A stretch of DNA of 64,000 bases. Origin: Galeruca laticollis. Its lineage: Eukaryota; Arthropoda; Insecta; Coleoptera; Chrysomelidae. Under the pieces are notes generated by a model that ran no database searches, was not told the DNA's origin, and saw nothing but the letters and a program-made list of their open reading frames with translations. The translations under genes and the position numbers were made by a program. The stretch is taken from assembly GCA_963921935.1 (NCBI GenBank), contig OY998181.1, positions 143,215,377 through 143,279,376 on the forward strand, read 5' to 3'. Positions 32,134 through 42,636 of this stretch are shown here, one piece after another (position 1 is the stretch's first letter; every line of letters begins with the position of its first letter).

Positions 32134-32360
32134 TATGGCTGAAGCTCAGTGGTAATAAATAATTAAATCATTAAATTTGTCGACGAGAAATCGATGGAGG
32201 ATATGTTCCCTTCATTTTCAAAAACAGTGCTTCTTTAGATTTCAGAAATATGAATTGGGGTTTGATTTGCCTTCCCGTATGAATGGAAATTAACAAAAAT
32301 TGATAGTAAGTTTCAAGGTATTCAATATAGCATGCTATAATTTTGGACATTTTAAAATGT

Positions 32361-32576
32361 AAATTGAGTGAATGAAAAGACGATTACTGAGTGTGTAATT
32401 TTATTAAAATTCCAGCTAAGCGCTTTCAACCATTAGGCCATTCTCAAAGCTGTCATCAAGAAAAAAACATACAACAGGTGACAAAAACCATCAGAATGGC
32501 CTAATGGATGAAAGCGCTTAGATGGAATTTTAATAAAATTACACACTCAGTACTCGTCTTTTCACTCACTCAATTT
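32361..32576. repeat. Large inverted repeat, 84 bp arms
   Basis: Arm 32361-32444 pairs with arm 32493-32576 around a spacer of about 48 bp. Each arm carries AAGCGCTTTCA / TGAAAGCGCTT beside AATTTTAATAAAATTAC. Similar AAGCGCTTTC...GGCCATT words occur in terminal regions of insect Penelope-like elements, so this may be a head-to-head pair of such ends; that link is from memory and unproven. Confidence 0.8.
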
Positions 32577-33141
32577 ATATCTAGTGAGTTCAACATACTC
32601 AGACAATTCCATTTTAAAATGTACCCATTGAAAAAATAATAATCTGGGATTTATTTTATGTTATAGCTATTTCCTCCACCAGCTATGGTATTCACCCCTT
32701 GCCGATTTTTATATATAGCGCACGGTATGACATGGGAAATGAAAGTAAGTATTAACTTTTCTTGAGGCATTACGTCTAAGTCTTTGGTCTAGAGGTAACC
32801 AAAAATCCAATAAAGACAAAAAATAAAAAAACAATAACTCAAAAAATAGTTAAAACAAAAGAAAATCAAGGATTTCTAAAAAAATCGAAAACTCCAAAAA
32901 AATTAATCAAAAAAACCAAAAAAATTTAAACATTCACAACATTTTTTGATATTTTTTTTGGCATAGTACAAAAACATGTGTAAATTTATTATTTCAATAG
33001 TAAGCGAATTTTGTTGATATAAATTTTCAAACATATTTGTGTATTTACTTATTTATTGTTGTTATTTTGTGTGTTTACTTGTAGAACCTCAACCAGAAAC
33101 GAGAAAGGACTTCCACGATACAGTGGGATTTTTAAGAACCC
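32577..33141. other. AT-rich gap with A-rich simple sequence
   Basis: An A-rich stretch (AAAAACC/AAAAATC, about 32800-32940) is the only repeat-like feature. A frame at 33075-33141 (EPQPETRKDFHDTVGFLRTL) runs into the piggyBac 4 TTAA and stays open beyond it for some 12 codons; its identity is unknown. Confidence 0.35.
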
Positions 33142-35439
33142 TTAACCCTAGAGCAGGCGCGCGCCGTCTAAGAGACCGACAAGATTTAAAACTTAATATA
33201 TTTTCCTTACGCGTGAACTCAGTGTTAAATGATAATCGTAGTCGTTTAGTGTGTGTCAAGTTATTGATATTTCGGTCTATGAGACGGACGCGCCTATTGG
33301 TGTACTAGTTTTGTTGTGCGATTTACAATTCTTTAAATAATAGAGGTAGGTTAATATACATGCTAAACAACTTTATATGATAAAATCATTATAAAAAAAT
33401 TCATTTTGAGAGTTTTTTGTTAGTTAAAATTATTATGTGGGAATAAATTTTAGATTTATTTTATCAACCAATTTTTTTGACTTGCAACAGAAAAATGGTA
33501 AGTGACATTATTTGTTGTTTTAGATATGGATTTATATGAACGGGAGCAAGCACGTCTTCAACACCTTATGGAAGTGGTATCTGCAGATGATGAAGAGCGG
33601 GATGAAAAGTATGATGATAGTGAGTCAGAAGGTGAAATCGATTTTGTTGAAGAAAGAGTAGGGGGAAGCGAATCGGAAGAAGATATCTCTGATCATGAGG
33701 CAGGTGCTACTAATTCTGCCTTTTTCATAGGAAAATATAAGAAGACTAAATGGGAAAAACATTTACCGCCTAAAAGAGTTAGAACAAGAAGTGAAAATAA
33801 GGTGTTACGTCTTCCAATTTCGAGATTAGGTACGCGTTCCTTGAAAAATCACAAAGATATCTTTAAATTCTTTATAGATGATGAAATGTTGAACATTCTT
33901 GTTGAAAACACAAACGCGTATATTGAGTCAGTAGCTTCTAATTTTGAGAGGGACAGGGACACCAAACCGACCGATGCTATTGAAATGCAAGCCTGTTTAG
34001 GAGTGCTGTTGTATGCTGGTGTTATAAAAGCAAATCGTTTGAATGTTGAAGAATTATGGCGATCAGATGGATCCGGGGTAGAAATTTTCAGGTTAGCAAT
34101 GTCAATCAAGCGATTTTTATTTTTATTACGTTGTTCAAGATTTGACAGAAAAGAAACTAGAGAGGCAAGAAAATCTGTGGATAAATTAGCTCCTATTCGA
34201 GAACTATTCGATTTATTCGTCAATAAGTGCAAAACTGGCTATAGTCTATCTGAATACGTCACCATTGATGAGAAGCTTGAAGGTTTCAGAGTCAAATGCA
34301 GCTTCAGGCAATATATACCTTCCAAACTGAATCGATACGGTATTAAAATATTTGCTCTTTCTGACGCCAAAACTTTTTACACAAGTAATCTTGAAGTTTA
34401 CGTTGGACTACAACCAGATGGTCCATATAAGGAAAGCAATAGTCCTGGTGCAGTTGTAGTAAGGCTCTGCGATGTAATTAAAAATTCCGGAAGAAACTTA
34501 ACGTTAGATAATTGGTTTACCAGCGTGCCCCTTGTGGAAACCCCGTTGAAAGATTTTAAACTTACGGTTATAGGGACCATCCGTAAGAATAAAAGGGAAC
34601 TACCTGTAGAGTTTTCCAGTCCGACACATCCAGTTGGAGCAAGTATGTTTGGATTTACGAAAAACTGCACCATTGTTTCCTATATCCCAAAAGAAAAGAA
34701 AAATGTTGTGCTCATTTCATCTTTGCATCATGACGACAATATTGACAAACAATCTGGAAAGCCAGAAATTATTATTGACTATAATAATACCAAAGGAGGT
34801 GTGGATGTTGTTGACAGACTTTGCGCCAATTACAATGTTGCGAGAAATACAAGGCGCTGGCCAATGGTTATATTTTACTCAATTCTAAATTTGGCTGGCA
34901 TAAACTCATTTGTAGTATTTTGTTCAAATAATCCAAATTCCACTCAAAAGAGGCGCGGATTCTTGAGAACTTTAGCATTAGAACTTATTAAACCACACTT
35001 ATCTGTTCGATCAAACCTGCAGACTATTCCAAGAACTTTAAGGAATAGACTACAAGAAATTTCTGGAAACCCCGACACAGCTCAAGCAGTTGCTCCACCA
35101 AACCAACAAACCGGGAGATGTGCAATATGCAGCTCTAGAAAAAGTAGAAAGACGCGCTTTTTTTGTCACATTGGTGTTATTTGTAATGAATGTTTTGAAA
35201 ACTAACTATGTATAAATCTAAAATTATAATAAGTTTTATGTTAAGGAATATTAGAACTTTGTTAAAATACTTTCTAAATGTTATTATTGTATTTTTCTGA
35301 TAATAAATATAGTTAAACACGTTTAAATACAAGTATAATTAAATTTAAGCTAAATAAAACACTTTTTTGTCAATACGGTCTGTCAGACGGATGCGCCTGT
35401 TGTTGCCAAAATAAATCACGCGCCCACTCTAGGGTTAAG
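33142..35439 (+). mobile_element. piggyBac element 4, apparently complete
   Basis: TTAA at 33142-33145 and 35436-35439. The ends TTAACCCTAGAGCAGGCGCG and, reverse complemented, TTAACCCTAGAGTGGGCGCG match except at two positions. The length is 2,298 bp. Inside both ends lies the imperfect palindrome CGGTCTATGAGACGGACG (33273) / CGGTCTGTCAGACGGATG (35376), each followed by CGCC or GCGCC. The transposase frame is open. It shares TTAACCCTAGA with elements 6 and 7, so these may be one clade. Confidence 0.96.
33526..35205 (+). CDS. piggyBac 4 transposase, intact
   Basis: The first likely ATG is 33526 (MDLYEREQARLQHLMEVV); an upstream in-frame ATG-less extension is probably UTR. The protein is about 559 aa. 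It has an acidic N-terminal region (DDSESEGEIDFVEE), a core with VTIDEKLEGFRVKCSFRQYI (first Asp), NLTLDNWFTSVPLV (second Asp) and KGGVDVVDRLCANYNV (third Asp), and a short C-terminal Cys cluster (CAICSSRKSRKTRFFCHIG, CNECF) that is smaller than the usual RING-like finger. No stop or shift. All three catalytic residues are present; the reduced Cys domain is the one departure. Confidence 0.94.
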   Translation: MDLYEREQARLQHLMEVVSADDEERDEKYDDSESEGEIDFVEERVGGSESEEDISDHEAGATNSAFFIGKYKKTKWEKHLPPKRVRTRSENKVLRLPISRLGTRSLKNHKDIFKFFIDDEMLNILVENTNAYIESVASNFERDRDTKPTDAIEMQACLGVLLYAGVIKANRLNVEELWRSDGSGVEIFRLAMSIKRFLFLLRCSRFDRKETREARKSVDKLAPIRELFDLFVNKCKTGYSLSEYVTIDEKLEGFRVKCSFRQYIPSKLNRYGIKIFALSDAKTFYTSNLEVYVGLQPDGPYKESNSPGAVVVRLCDVIKNSGRNLTLDNWFTSVPLVETPLKDFKLTVIGTIRKNKRELPVEFSSPTHPVGASMFGFTKNCTIVSYIPKEKKNVVLISSLHHDDNIDKQSGKPEIIIDYNNTKGGVDVVDRLCANYNVARNTRRWPMVIFYSILNLAGINSFVVFCSNNPNSTQKRRGFLRTLALELIKPHLSVRSNLQTIPRTLRNRLQEISGNPDTAQAVAPPNQQTGRCAICSSRKSRKTRFFCHIGVICNECFEN

Positions 35440-35560
35440 GAACATTTTAACAATCATAGACTGCCAGGAGCTGCAGAGTAACTTAAACTACCTTATGCGA
35501 TGGTTTCATAAGAACGGAATGCTTTTAAATGTAGAAATATACAAATATGCAATATACTAG
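35440..35560 (+). pseudogene. LINE reverse transcriptase fragment
   Basis: Directly after the piggyBac 4 TTAA the frame reads DCQELQSNLNYLMRWFHKNG followed by MLLNVE. This is the conserved LQ.NL..L..W...NGM.LNV stretch found after the YADD box in jockey/CR1/RTE-type reverse transcriptases. It ends in a stop near 35560. Nothing else of the LINE is recognisable on the left of piggyBac 4. Confidence 0.55.
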
Positions 35561-36107
35561 GTTTAAGCTTGTGATATAAACCTATTTAATACTTCCAGTA
35601 AAGAAATATAGATGTGTTTTGAGTGGAAATGAAATGTTAGATATATTATTTTAAATTTTGTACAGTCACAAGTGCTGTTTACACTCTTATATGTAATTAC
35701 TTGACACCTACTTTTGTTCTAACATTCACAGTAATTATAATCAAATGATTTCTTTCACGGAAAGTTGCCAACACTCATTGCTAACACTTTTTTTGATTAA
35801 GCAGTTATACTCCTTTAGTTTGTCCAGCTCTGTGTGTTTTTGGAGTATAATAATAAATAAATAAATTAATATAAAGTTATCATAAATAATTTTCTACATT
35901 TATCTTGACGTAACATCATTTAAAAATCTAATGATACTCCAATCTAGAATGTATGTTACTCAAATTATTTTTAATTATAGCATTGTTTTTACATTATAGT
36001 TTATTTATTGTCATTCTGTTTGTTAAGAAAAGTACATTGTGAAAGAAATTATTTGTTGTGTATTTTTATACCATTATAAATAAACTGTTTATATGATTAC
36101 TGTTTTA
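35561..36107. other. AT-rich gap, nothing recognised
   Basis: No frame, TIR or tandem repeat found. Confidence 0.35.
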
Positions 36108-36248
36108 TTTTTTCAAATTTTATTAACCATTTATGGTCCATCATTTGATATTTCATTTAATTTAACTCAACATCTAATCATTATTGAGTTAATGGAGTTA
36201 AGTTGAATGAAATGTCAAATGATGGACTATAAATGGTTATTTTGAAAT
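36108..36248. repeat. Hairpin MITE-like inverted repeat
   Basis: Arm 36108-36169 and arm 36185-36248 are inverted copies (core ACCATTTATGGTCCATCATT against AATGATGGACTATAAATGGT). The about 140 bp unit folds almost completely on itself. No target duplication was confirmed. Confidence 0.75.
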
Positions 36249-37690
36249 AATATAATTAAAATACAGTAAATTTGAATATACCGCCAAAACCTAAAATTAC
36301 AGAAACCTTTTTAACATCACTCAATTGTTTAGTCGACAGGTTCTTTAGATGGCGCCACAATCAGTGTCTCATCTATCTGTGGGTTATCTGTGATACGGAC
36401 GATGATAAAATGAAAAGCTAGGCGTTCCCGCTAAAAACCAAAAACTTAGAGACACAACCACTGCGCGCAGTTGTACTTAAACTATTTTCTAGTAGAGGGT
36501 ACCATATAAAAGAAATCTTTAAGTAATCAACCATTTTTTCTCTATTCTCGTAAAGATGGCAGTGTCAAAGAGCTTAATTCAGGTGGACGGTGATCTGTGA
36601 CGACATGAATTATGACTAATAGAAGCATTGGTGTATTCTTTGATAGAAGTAGAAGAAAAAGATTCACTTTGAAATCATTTTTACAGTATATGGGTTTGCA
36701 GTCTTTTTTAAATAGTAGTTTTTTTAATAGTAGTTTTTTAATAGTGGTGATCTGTGTTTGCAGTGATAATTTTTTGCATAGACAAATTATATATTCTACG
36801 AAGTAAGGGTCGAGACAGTCAATTAAATTATATATTGTTTTTTTGGATATGAATGAAAACTATAAAGCCCCTTTAAAATTAAGAAAATGTTGTGTACCGG
36901 GTTGTGACAATCGCATGGGTAAAATGCATCGCTTTCCAAAAACTGTTCCGAAAGTATATGGAATGTGGCTAGAAAATATACGTCCGCAGAATTATATGAT
37001 ATGTATTCCGTGGAGGAAGTACACTCACTTTCAAAAGTATTGCACCCCCCCTGTATCTTAGCGAAATATGTAGAAATAAATATTCTATAAAAGTATTTTG
37101 CTGATAAGAAGAACTTGTTTACACTATACCTCAAAAAACGTGTTTTGGATCGTGTAAATTTGTGACGCGCTTCCCCGGCGCTTACTTCTTCTTCACCTCT
37201 CACACAGGTTCTCAGCGACCGACGCGTCACATTGGACACCCTCGATGCAAAGTTCTTTTGCAAAACAAATTCTCGGGTGCCAGATTATTTTACGTGGTTG
37301 AATTTAACACACCTATAGAACCTATAAACCTTAGACGGTGATGCTACGGGATATTAAGAAAACACTGATCGTATTTATTGGTATATTACAAGATTTACTT
37401 AATATGTAGATACACAGTTTAATATTCAACAATTTCTGATCACGCGGTACCGAATCAATTCAATATATCAACAGTAAGCAAAAGTGTTCAAGCCTTATGT
37501 TATTATGCACCATGCGAAATTTGCCGGTATTAATGGATGTGAGCAATGATACAATAAAACAGGTGTAATCAAGCAAATGCAATTTGTTAATAACAGCGGA
37601 AGCGGTATAAGCAGTTTTGTAAATTATGCGGTAAGCAGCAATAAAACAATAATTACCTATCACGGTAGTCCACCGAATAAAACTATTCTC

Positions 37691-39050
37691 GCGGTAGGGA
37701 TAGTCAACCGGGATAGATGGAAAAATATGACCAGACCAGTTTATAACGAAAGAAACTAAAAAAGTTAAATTGGATTACCAAACAATCAGTGGCATCGGCC
37801 TTGTACTTGATTGAGAGTCTAAATTTTATACAGGGACATTGACACTTTAAACTTTATATTTCCACGTTAGGGATAGTCAATCGGGAAAGATGGAAAAATG
37901 TGAAAAGCCTAGTTTATAACAAAAGAAACTAACAAATTTAAATTAGATTACCAAGCGATCAGTGGCATCGGCCTCGTACTCGATTGAGAATCTAATTTTT
38001 ATACAGGGGAATTGACACTTTAAACTTTCAAATCAAACTAAATTAGATTACCAAGCGATCAGTGGCATCGGCCTCGTACTCGATTGAGAATCTAATTTTC
38101 ATACAGGGAAATTGACACTTCAAATTTTATATTTTAGCGGTAGGGATAGTCAATCGGGAAAGATGGAAAAATGTGAAAAGCCTAGTTTATAACAAAAGAA
38201 ACTAACAAATTTAAATTAGATTACCAAGCGATCAGTGGCATCGGCCTCGTACTCGATTGAGAATCTAATTTTTATACAGGGAAATTGAAACTTTGAATTT
38301 TATATTTTATCGGTAGGGATAGTCAATCGGGATAGATGGGAAAATGTGAAAAGACCCGTTTATAACAAAAGAAACTAACAAATTTAAATTAGATTACCAA
38401 GCGATCAGTGGAATCGGCCTCGTACTCGATTGAGAATCTAATTTTTATACAGGGGAATTGACACTTTAAACTTTCAAATCAAACTAAATTAGATTACCAA
38501 GCGATCAGTGGCATCGGCCTCTTACTCGATTGAGAATCTAATTTTTATACAGGGAAATTGACACTTTAAACTTTCAAATCAAACTAAATTAGATTACCAA
38601 GCGATCAGTGGCATCGGCCTCGTACTCGATTGAGAATCTAATTTTTATACAGGGAAATTGACACTTTAAATTTTATATTTTAGCGGTAGGGATAGTCAAT
38701 CGGGATAGATGGGAAAATGTGAAAAGACCCGTCTATAACAAAAGAAACTAACAAATTTAAATTAGATTACCAAGCGATCAGTGGCATCGGCCTCGTACTC
38801 GATTGAGAATCTAATTTTTATACAGGGGAATTGACACTTTTAACTTTCAAATCAAACTAAATTAGATTACCAAGCGATCAGTGGCATCGGCCTCGTACTC
38901 GATTGAGAATCTAATTTTTATACAGGGAAATTGACACTTTAAATTTTATATTTTAGCGGTAGGGATAGTCAATCGGGATAGATGGGAAAATGTGAAAAGA
39001 CCCGTTTATAACAAAAGAAACTAACAACTTTTCAAATCAAATTAAATTAC
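37691..39050. repeat. Composite satellite of 100 bp and 173 bp units
   Basis: The marker AGTGGCATCGGCC recurs at 37788, 37961, 38061, 38234, 38407, 38507, 38607, 38780 and 38880. Spacings are 173, 100, 173, 173, 100, 100, 173 and 100. The short unit contains AGATTACCAAGCGATCAGTG, a CTCGATTGAGAATCTAATTT core and ATACAGGG. The long unit adds 73 bp with GCGGTAGGGATAGTCAATCG and GTGAAAAGACCCGTTTATAA. Units are highly similar, apart from the first, which is more diverged. Confidence 0.95.
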
Positions 39051-39527
39051 GTGCTAAAACTCTTTTAAAATACTGGTCGGAGAGTAGAACAGCGGTTTCC
39101 CAAATAATAGTAAAATAAAACTGTGTCTTAGAATGCAACTTGAATCTAATATGTACTTGGGTATTTTTAAATGGGACTGTTAAGTTCATTTTTATTATTT
39201 GTTTGGGCAGCGCCCGCTATGTACCCGCCTATGGCGTATGATGTCAGGTGGCCGGCTGGCCGACCGAATCTTTTTGCAATGTTTTAGTTTTTTTTAGTTG
39301 TTACTTAAAATCACCGCAACAAAGAACAGTCAGTCATAGATTGAAAGTGTAAAGGTTGAGACGCAAAATAAACCATTTATTTAGCACTCGTCAGTTATTT
39401 ATCGACAATCATAATTCATACACATAATATAATCTTTTGATTCACACACATCGAAATATACAGTCCATTTTTTAAAACATTCAACAGGGACACTAGGTAT
39501 AACAATCTGTATCGCAAAAAAAATTAA

Positions 39528-39930
39528 AATCAAAATGCTACTTCAATGTATTGAAGGCTCAGACCGGAATTCCAAAGAAACAATATACAAAACGTGGTGA
39601 TAAAAAAACTGTAAATAACTTCGGGTTTTTTTATCGTTTCGAAAAAAAAAATATACCGGCTTATCAGTTTTTCTAAGTACGGAATAATATTCTTGAATAC
39701 GGAATTATTAGAACTATTCGTAGAATTTAAAATCAAAATGATATTCCAATCAGGCCCTAATTCCAGAGAAAGAATATATAGAACGTGATAATAAAAACTG
39801 TGAATAGGATTGTTTTTATTGCTTCGAAAAAAAAAACTACCGGCTATCGGCTTTACCAAAATACGGAATTATATTCTTGATAACCAAACTGCTAAATTGT
39901 TTTTGGAAATTAAAATATAAAACTTTGAAA
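39528..39930. repeat. Tandem pair of 203 bp units
   Basis: AATCAAAATG words at 39528 and 39731 start two diverged copies. Both contain AATTCCA(A/G)AGAAA, AACGTG(G/A)TGATAA, a poly-A run and ACGGAAT(A/T)ATATTCTTGA. Confidence 0.75.
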
Positions 39931-40669
39931 CTCGGTGAAATGCTTTATCGGGTGTATAAAATAATTTCCACTTACTTGGAAGAAAAACTGGACGGTCGGA
40001 CACTCGTTCTACGGCCAAATTATAATTCACAATAATGAATTTTACCAACAACTGAACAAAATCTTTATCGTAATACCGAATATGAAAACTTAATTTCGCT
40101 AACCGAAAATAATAACTGAGTATCAAAACCCGAATGATAACTTCAAAAATCAAAATAAGAAATTTTAATCGCCAATCACTTAATAATTAAATTCCGTTTT
40201 AACGCTCGGTTTTTGAACTTATAATTTACTTCCTACCTAAATTTTGGCAATATCGGTGGTGAGGGAAAATCGATTTAATTACAGCAAGAAGTATTTCTAT
40301 TTGTACGGAACGACTCCGATTTTAAATAAAATAGTGTATATACCGGGCGTCCTTGATAATTTAAATTTTGAAAAGTGTAATCTATTACATTTTATATATT
40401 TCCTTGAATGATAAATCACGGTTTTTCAGTTATTAATGAAATAAATACTTAAATTAATATTATGGGCTTGAAACGGTACCAGAAAACAGAGTTGGAAAGT
40501 AAGTAACGAGTTATATTCACTTATTAACTTAAAATACCATCGGAACAAAATCATATAATGCTTCAAAAAAAAATAACTCGTTACAAATTCCGATCTGGTA
40601 AAAAATGCCTGTTTCTGCTTATCAGTTTATATTGTTAGTTGGTACGAATAAGTTGTATAAACGTTAAAA

Positions 40670-41695
40670 ATGCCTAGAAATGAGTTGTCTACTTTTGATA
40701 GGACTCCAATTATTGCTCTGTGGCAAGAAGGGTTGTCTCGTCACCAGATAGCCAATAGGCTAAATTTTGTGAGATCTACGGTTAGCAGGACCATTAGACG
40801 CTATGAAGAGACTGGGGAAGTGAATAGTAGGCCTCGAACTGGCCGACCTACTGTTAGTACTAGACGAGAAGATAGGTATATTGCTCAATTAGTCCGCAGA
40901 GAACGATCAGTCACTGTACCAGTACTAAGATCTCAATTCCAGAGAACGTTTAATCGCGTGATCTCGACCGCAACAATCCGTCGAAGAGTTTTGGCGTCAG
41001 GATTGAGGCGCAGAAGGCCTTTAAGGGTGCCTTTGTTAACTGCTCGTCACCGTACCGCTCGATTGCAGTGGGCAAGAGCTCATCAACATTGGTTATTGCC
41101 ACAATGGAGGAACGTTCTTTCCTCAGATGAGTCCAGGTTTGGATTAGTGAGTGATGACTATCGGGCAAGGGTTTAGAGGGAGACAGGAGGACAAAATAGA
41201 CTAGCAACTGCCATAGGTGTTGCCCATTATCGTGGCGGAACGCAAATGTTTTGAGGTGGTATCAGATTTAATGGGAGAACACAACTCCTTCATATTCCAG
41301 GAACAATGACCGGTGCATATTACCTGCAAAACATCATTAATGCTATCGTTCAACCATTACGTAATGCAATCGGAGCCCAGTTCATCTTTATGGACGATAA
41401 TGCCAGACCCCATCGCACCAGAGCCGTTCAACAAGCCTTGGAAAACGGAAACATTGCAAGATTGGAATGGCCGGCAATGTCCCCTGACCGGAATCCCATA
41501 GAGCATGTGTGGGATTATGTCTCAAGAGCCATTTTTAACCGAAATAACCCTCCAAGAAACACGCAAGAGCTTATTGTTGCGGTTACAGAGGAATGGAACA
41601 ATATTCCACAGGGAGTGATTAATAATTTGATTATTGGCATGCATAGACGCTTTGATGCATTGATAAAAAGTAGAGGTGGAAATACTAAGTACTAA
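40670..41695 (+). pseudogene. Tc1 transposase (DD34E) with two nonsense codons
   Basis: ATG 40670 (MPRNELSTFDRTPIIALWQE) opens an HTH/paired-like DNA-binding region with SRHQIANRLNFVRSTVSR and the GRPR-type box (RPRTGRPTVSTR). The catalytic core has VLSSDESRFGLVSDD (first Asp), FIFMDDNARPHRT (second Asp) and MSPDRNPIEHVWD (Glu). I count 34 residues between the second Asp and the Glu. The frame is continuous, with no shifts, but is cut by TAG at 41174-41176 (RARV*RETGGQ) and TGA at 41252-41254 (QMF*GGI). Both are positions where relatives have Trp, so each is a single-base change. Confidence 0.93.
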
Positions 41696-42059
41696 ATTTA
41701 TTATAACATTCATCCTTTTTCCGTTTTTTTCTGAAAATATTATTTTTGTATTTTCAAATTTTTCCATTTCAATTTTAATTTTCTGTTAAACCAACCTATG
41801 TTATTCCAGTAAATAAATTTGTACGATTTTAATGTATGGTTTTAATTAATATTTAACATGATGGGATTAAAATTGAGAAAAAAATAGATATAATCCCAAT
41901 ATAGGGGGGGTGCAAGACTTTTGAAAGTGAGTGTATATAAAAAGTACGTGGGGTGTGAAGAGCACTTTGAGAGAAGTTGTAAAGTTGCAGGTACGAAGTA
42001 CCAACGTTACATTCTTCCAGTAATCTGGATCCTACCCCCGGATCAAGCTGGAGAAAAGG

Positions 42060-42636
42060 TAGATATTTAAATACTCTACAGAATGTTATTGGGTTTTATT
42101 GATCAGGAACAAAAGTTTTCTTTTTTGTATTAATAGATTGTTAGTATTAACATAACCTAGGAACTAATCGCTAATAAGCTGAGACATAAAAGTCCAACAG
42201 TCGTCTATAAAATGTTACATTCATTAAACTGATCATCAGCCTAAAACTAATTTACTGTTCTGTCAACATTTTGTGTTTTTATACATATATAAGTTTTGCA
42301 GACTTCATCAGTTTTTAAGGATACTATCATGTACGAATTGTTTTGAATACTTTGTGTTAGTTATTCGGAGCTAAGTCAATGATCCACACTCAAGAACAAG
42401 TAAAGTGTGCAATAACACTTGAAAACAGCTATACCTATTTCACAGTTTTGACTTGTTATACATATCCTGTGGTAGATCTTGTTATCAAATCATATTAATA
42501 ATTATAGTAACAGAGTAATGTTACAAATTCCGCTTGTTTGCCTATAAGAAAGACAACTTCCTCTATCTCGGGTCTCATAAATGTAGACAGGAAATTCTTA
42601 TTCAAGTCATTCAGATAAGAGCCCTGTTTATCATCT
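42060..42636. other. Flank of piggyBac 5, possible minus-strand relic
   Basis: On the minus strand 42677-42495 includes DDKQGSYLNDLNKNFLSTFM and RPEIEEVVFLIGKQAEF before a stop. The piggyBac 5 TTAA lies in front of it, and the frame could continue beyond the element at 45078. I do not recognise the protein. Confidence 0.3.

Larger units (their letters stand above)
29395..32155 (+). pseudogene. Small two-exon reading frame of unknown function, split by piggyBac 3
   Basis: ATG 29395 opens MSKCILKKSNKWCTR, with a donor (CG|GTAAGT) at 29438/29439 and an acceptor (TTTTTACAG) ending at 29618. Exon 2 reads FVPPTQEDKIN up to TTAA at 29648-29651, where piggyBac 3 is inserted. After the element the frame continues MAEAQW with a stop at 32153, or with a possible donor (TG|GTAATA). 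Whether it is host gene 5' coding sequence or part of another TE is unknown. Protein family not recognised. Confidence 0.35.
37022..41933 (+). mobile_element. Tc1-like element (DD34E), 4.9 kb, with internal satellite
   Basis: The inverted ends begin CACTCACTTTCAAAAGTATT (37022) and, reversed from 41933, CACTCACTTTCAAAAGTCTT; both continue GCACCCCCCCT. TA flanks at 37020-37021 and 41934-41935. A Tc1 transposase lies near the right end. At 4,912 bp it is about three times the usual 1.6 kb. The excess is the 37.1-40.6 kb stretch, which contains the 100/173 bp array, a 203 bp tandem pair and AT-rich sequence. Confidence 0.92.
36849..42057 (+). pseudogene. THAP-domain exon interrupted by a Tc1 element
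   Basis: From ATG 36849 the frame encodes CCVPGCDNRMGKMHRFPK and MWLENIRPQN, the start of a THAP zinc finger, and reaches IPWRK at the TA of a Tc1 insertion (37020-37021). Past the element, starting with the TA copy at 41934, the same frame reads YKKYVGCEEHFERSCK and then AGTKYQRYILPV, supplying the second Cys and the His of the C-x2-4-C...C-x2-H signature. It runs open to a possible donor (GAGAAAG|GTAGAT) at 42057. The domain is otherwise undamaged. THAP domains bind DNA in host regulators and in P-element-like transposases; no C-terminal partner is visible to decide between these. Confidence 0.8.

Noticed and set aside
33502..33525. Eight extra N-terminal residues before MDLYEREQ in piggyBac 4
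   Set aside because: No supporting start context; the frame starts better at 33526. A 26 bp intron suggested by GTAAGT at 33498 is too short to be spliced.
37691..39050. CRISPR-like array
   Set aside because: Units are contiguous 100/173 bp repeats with no unique spacers, in a eukaryotic Tc1 element.
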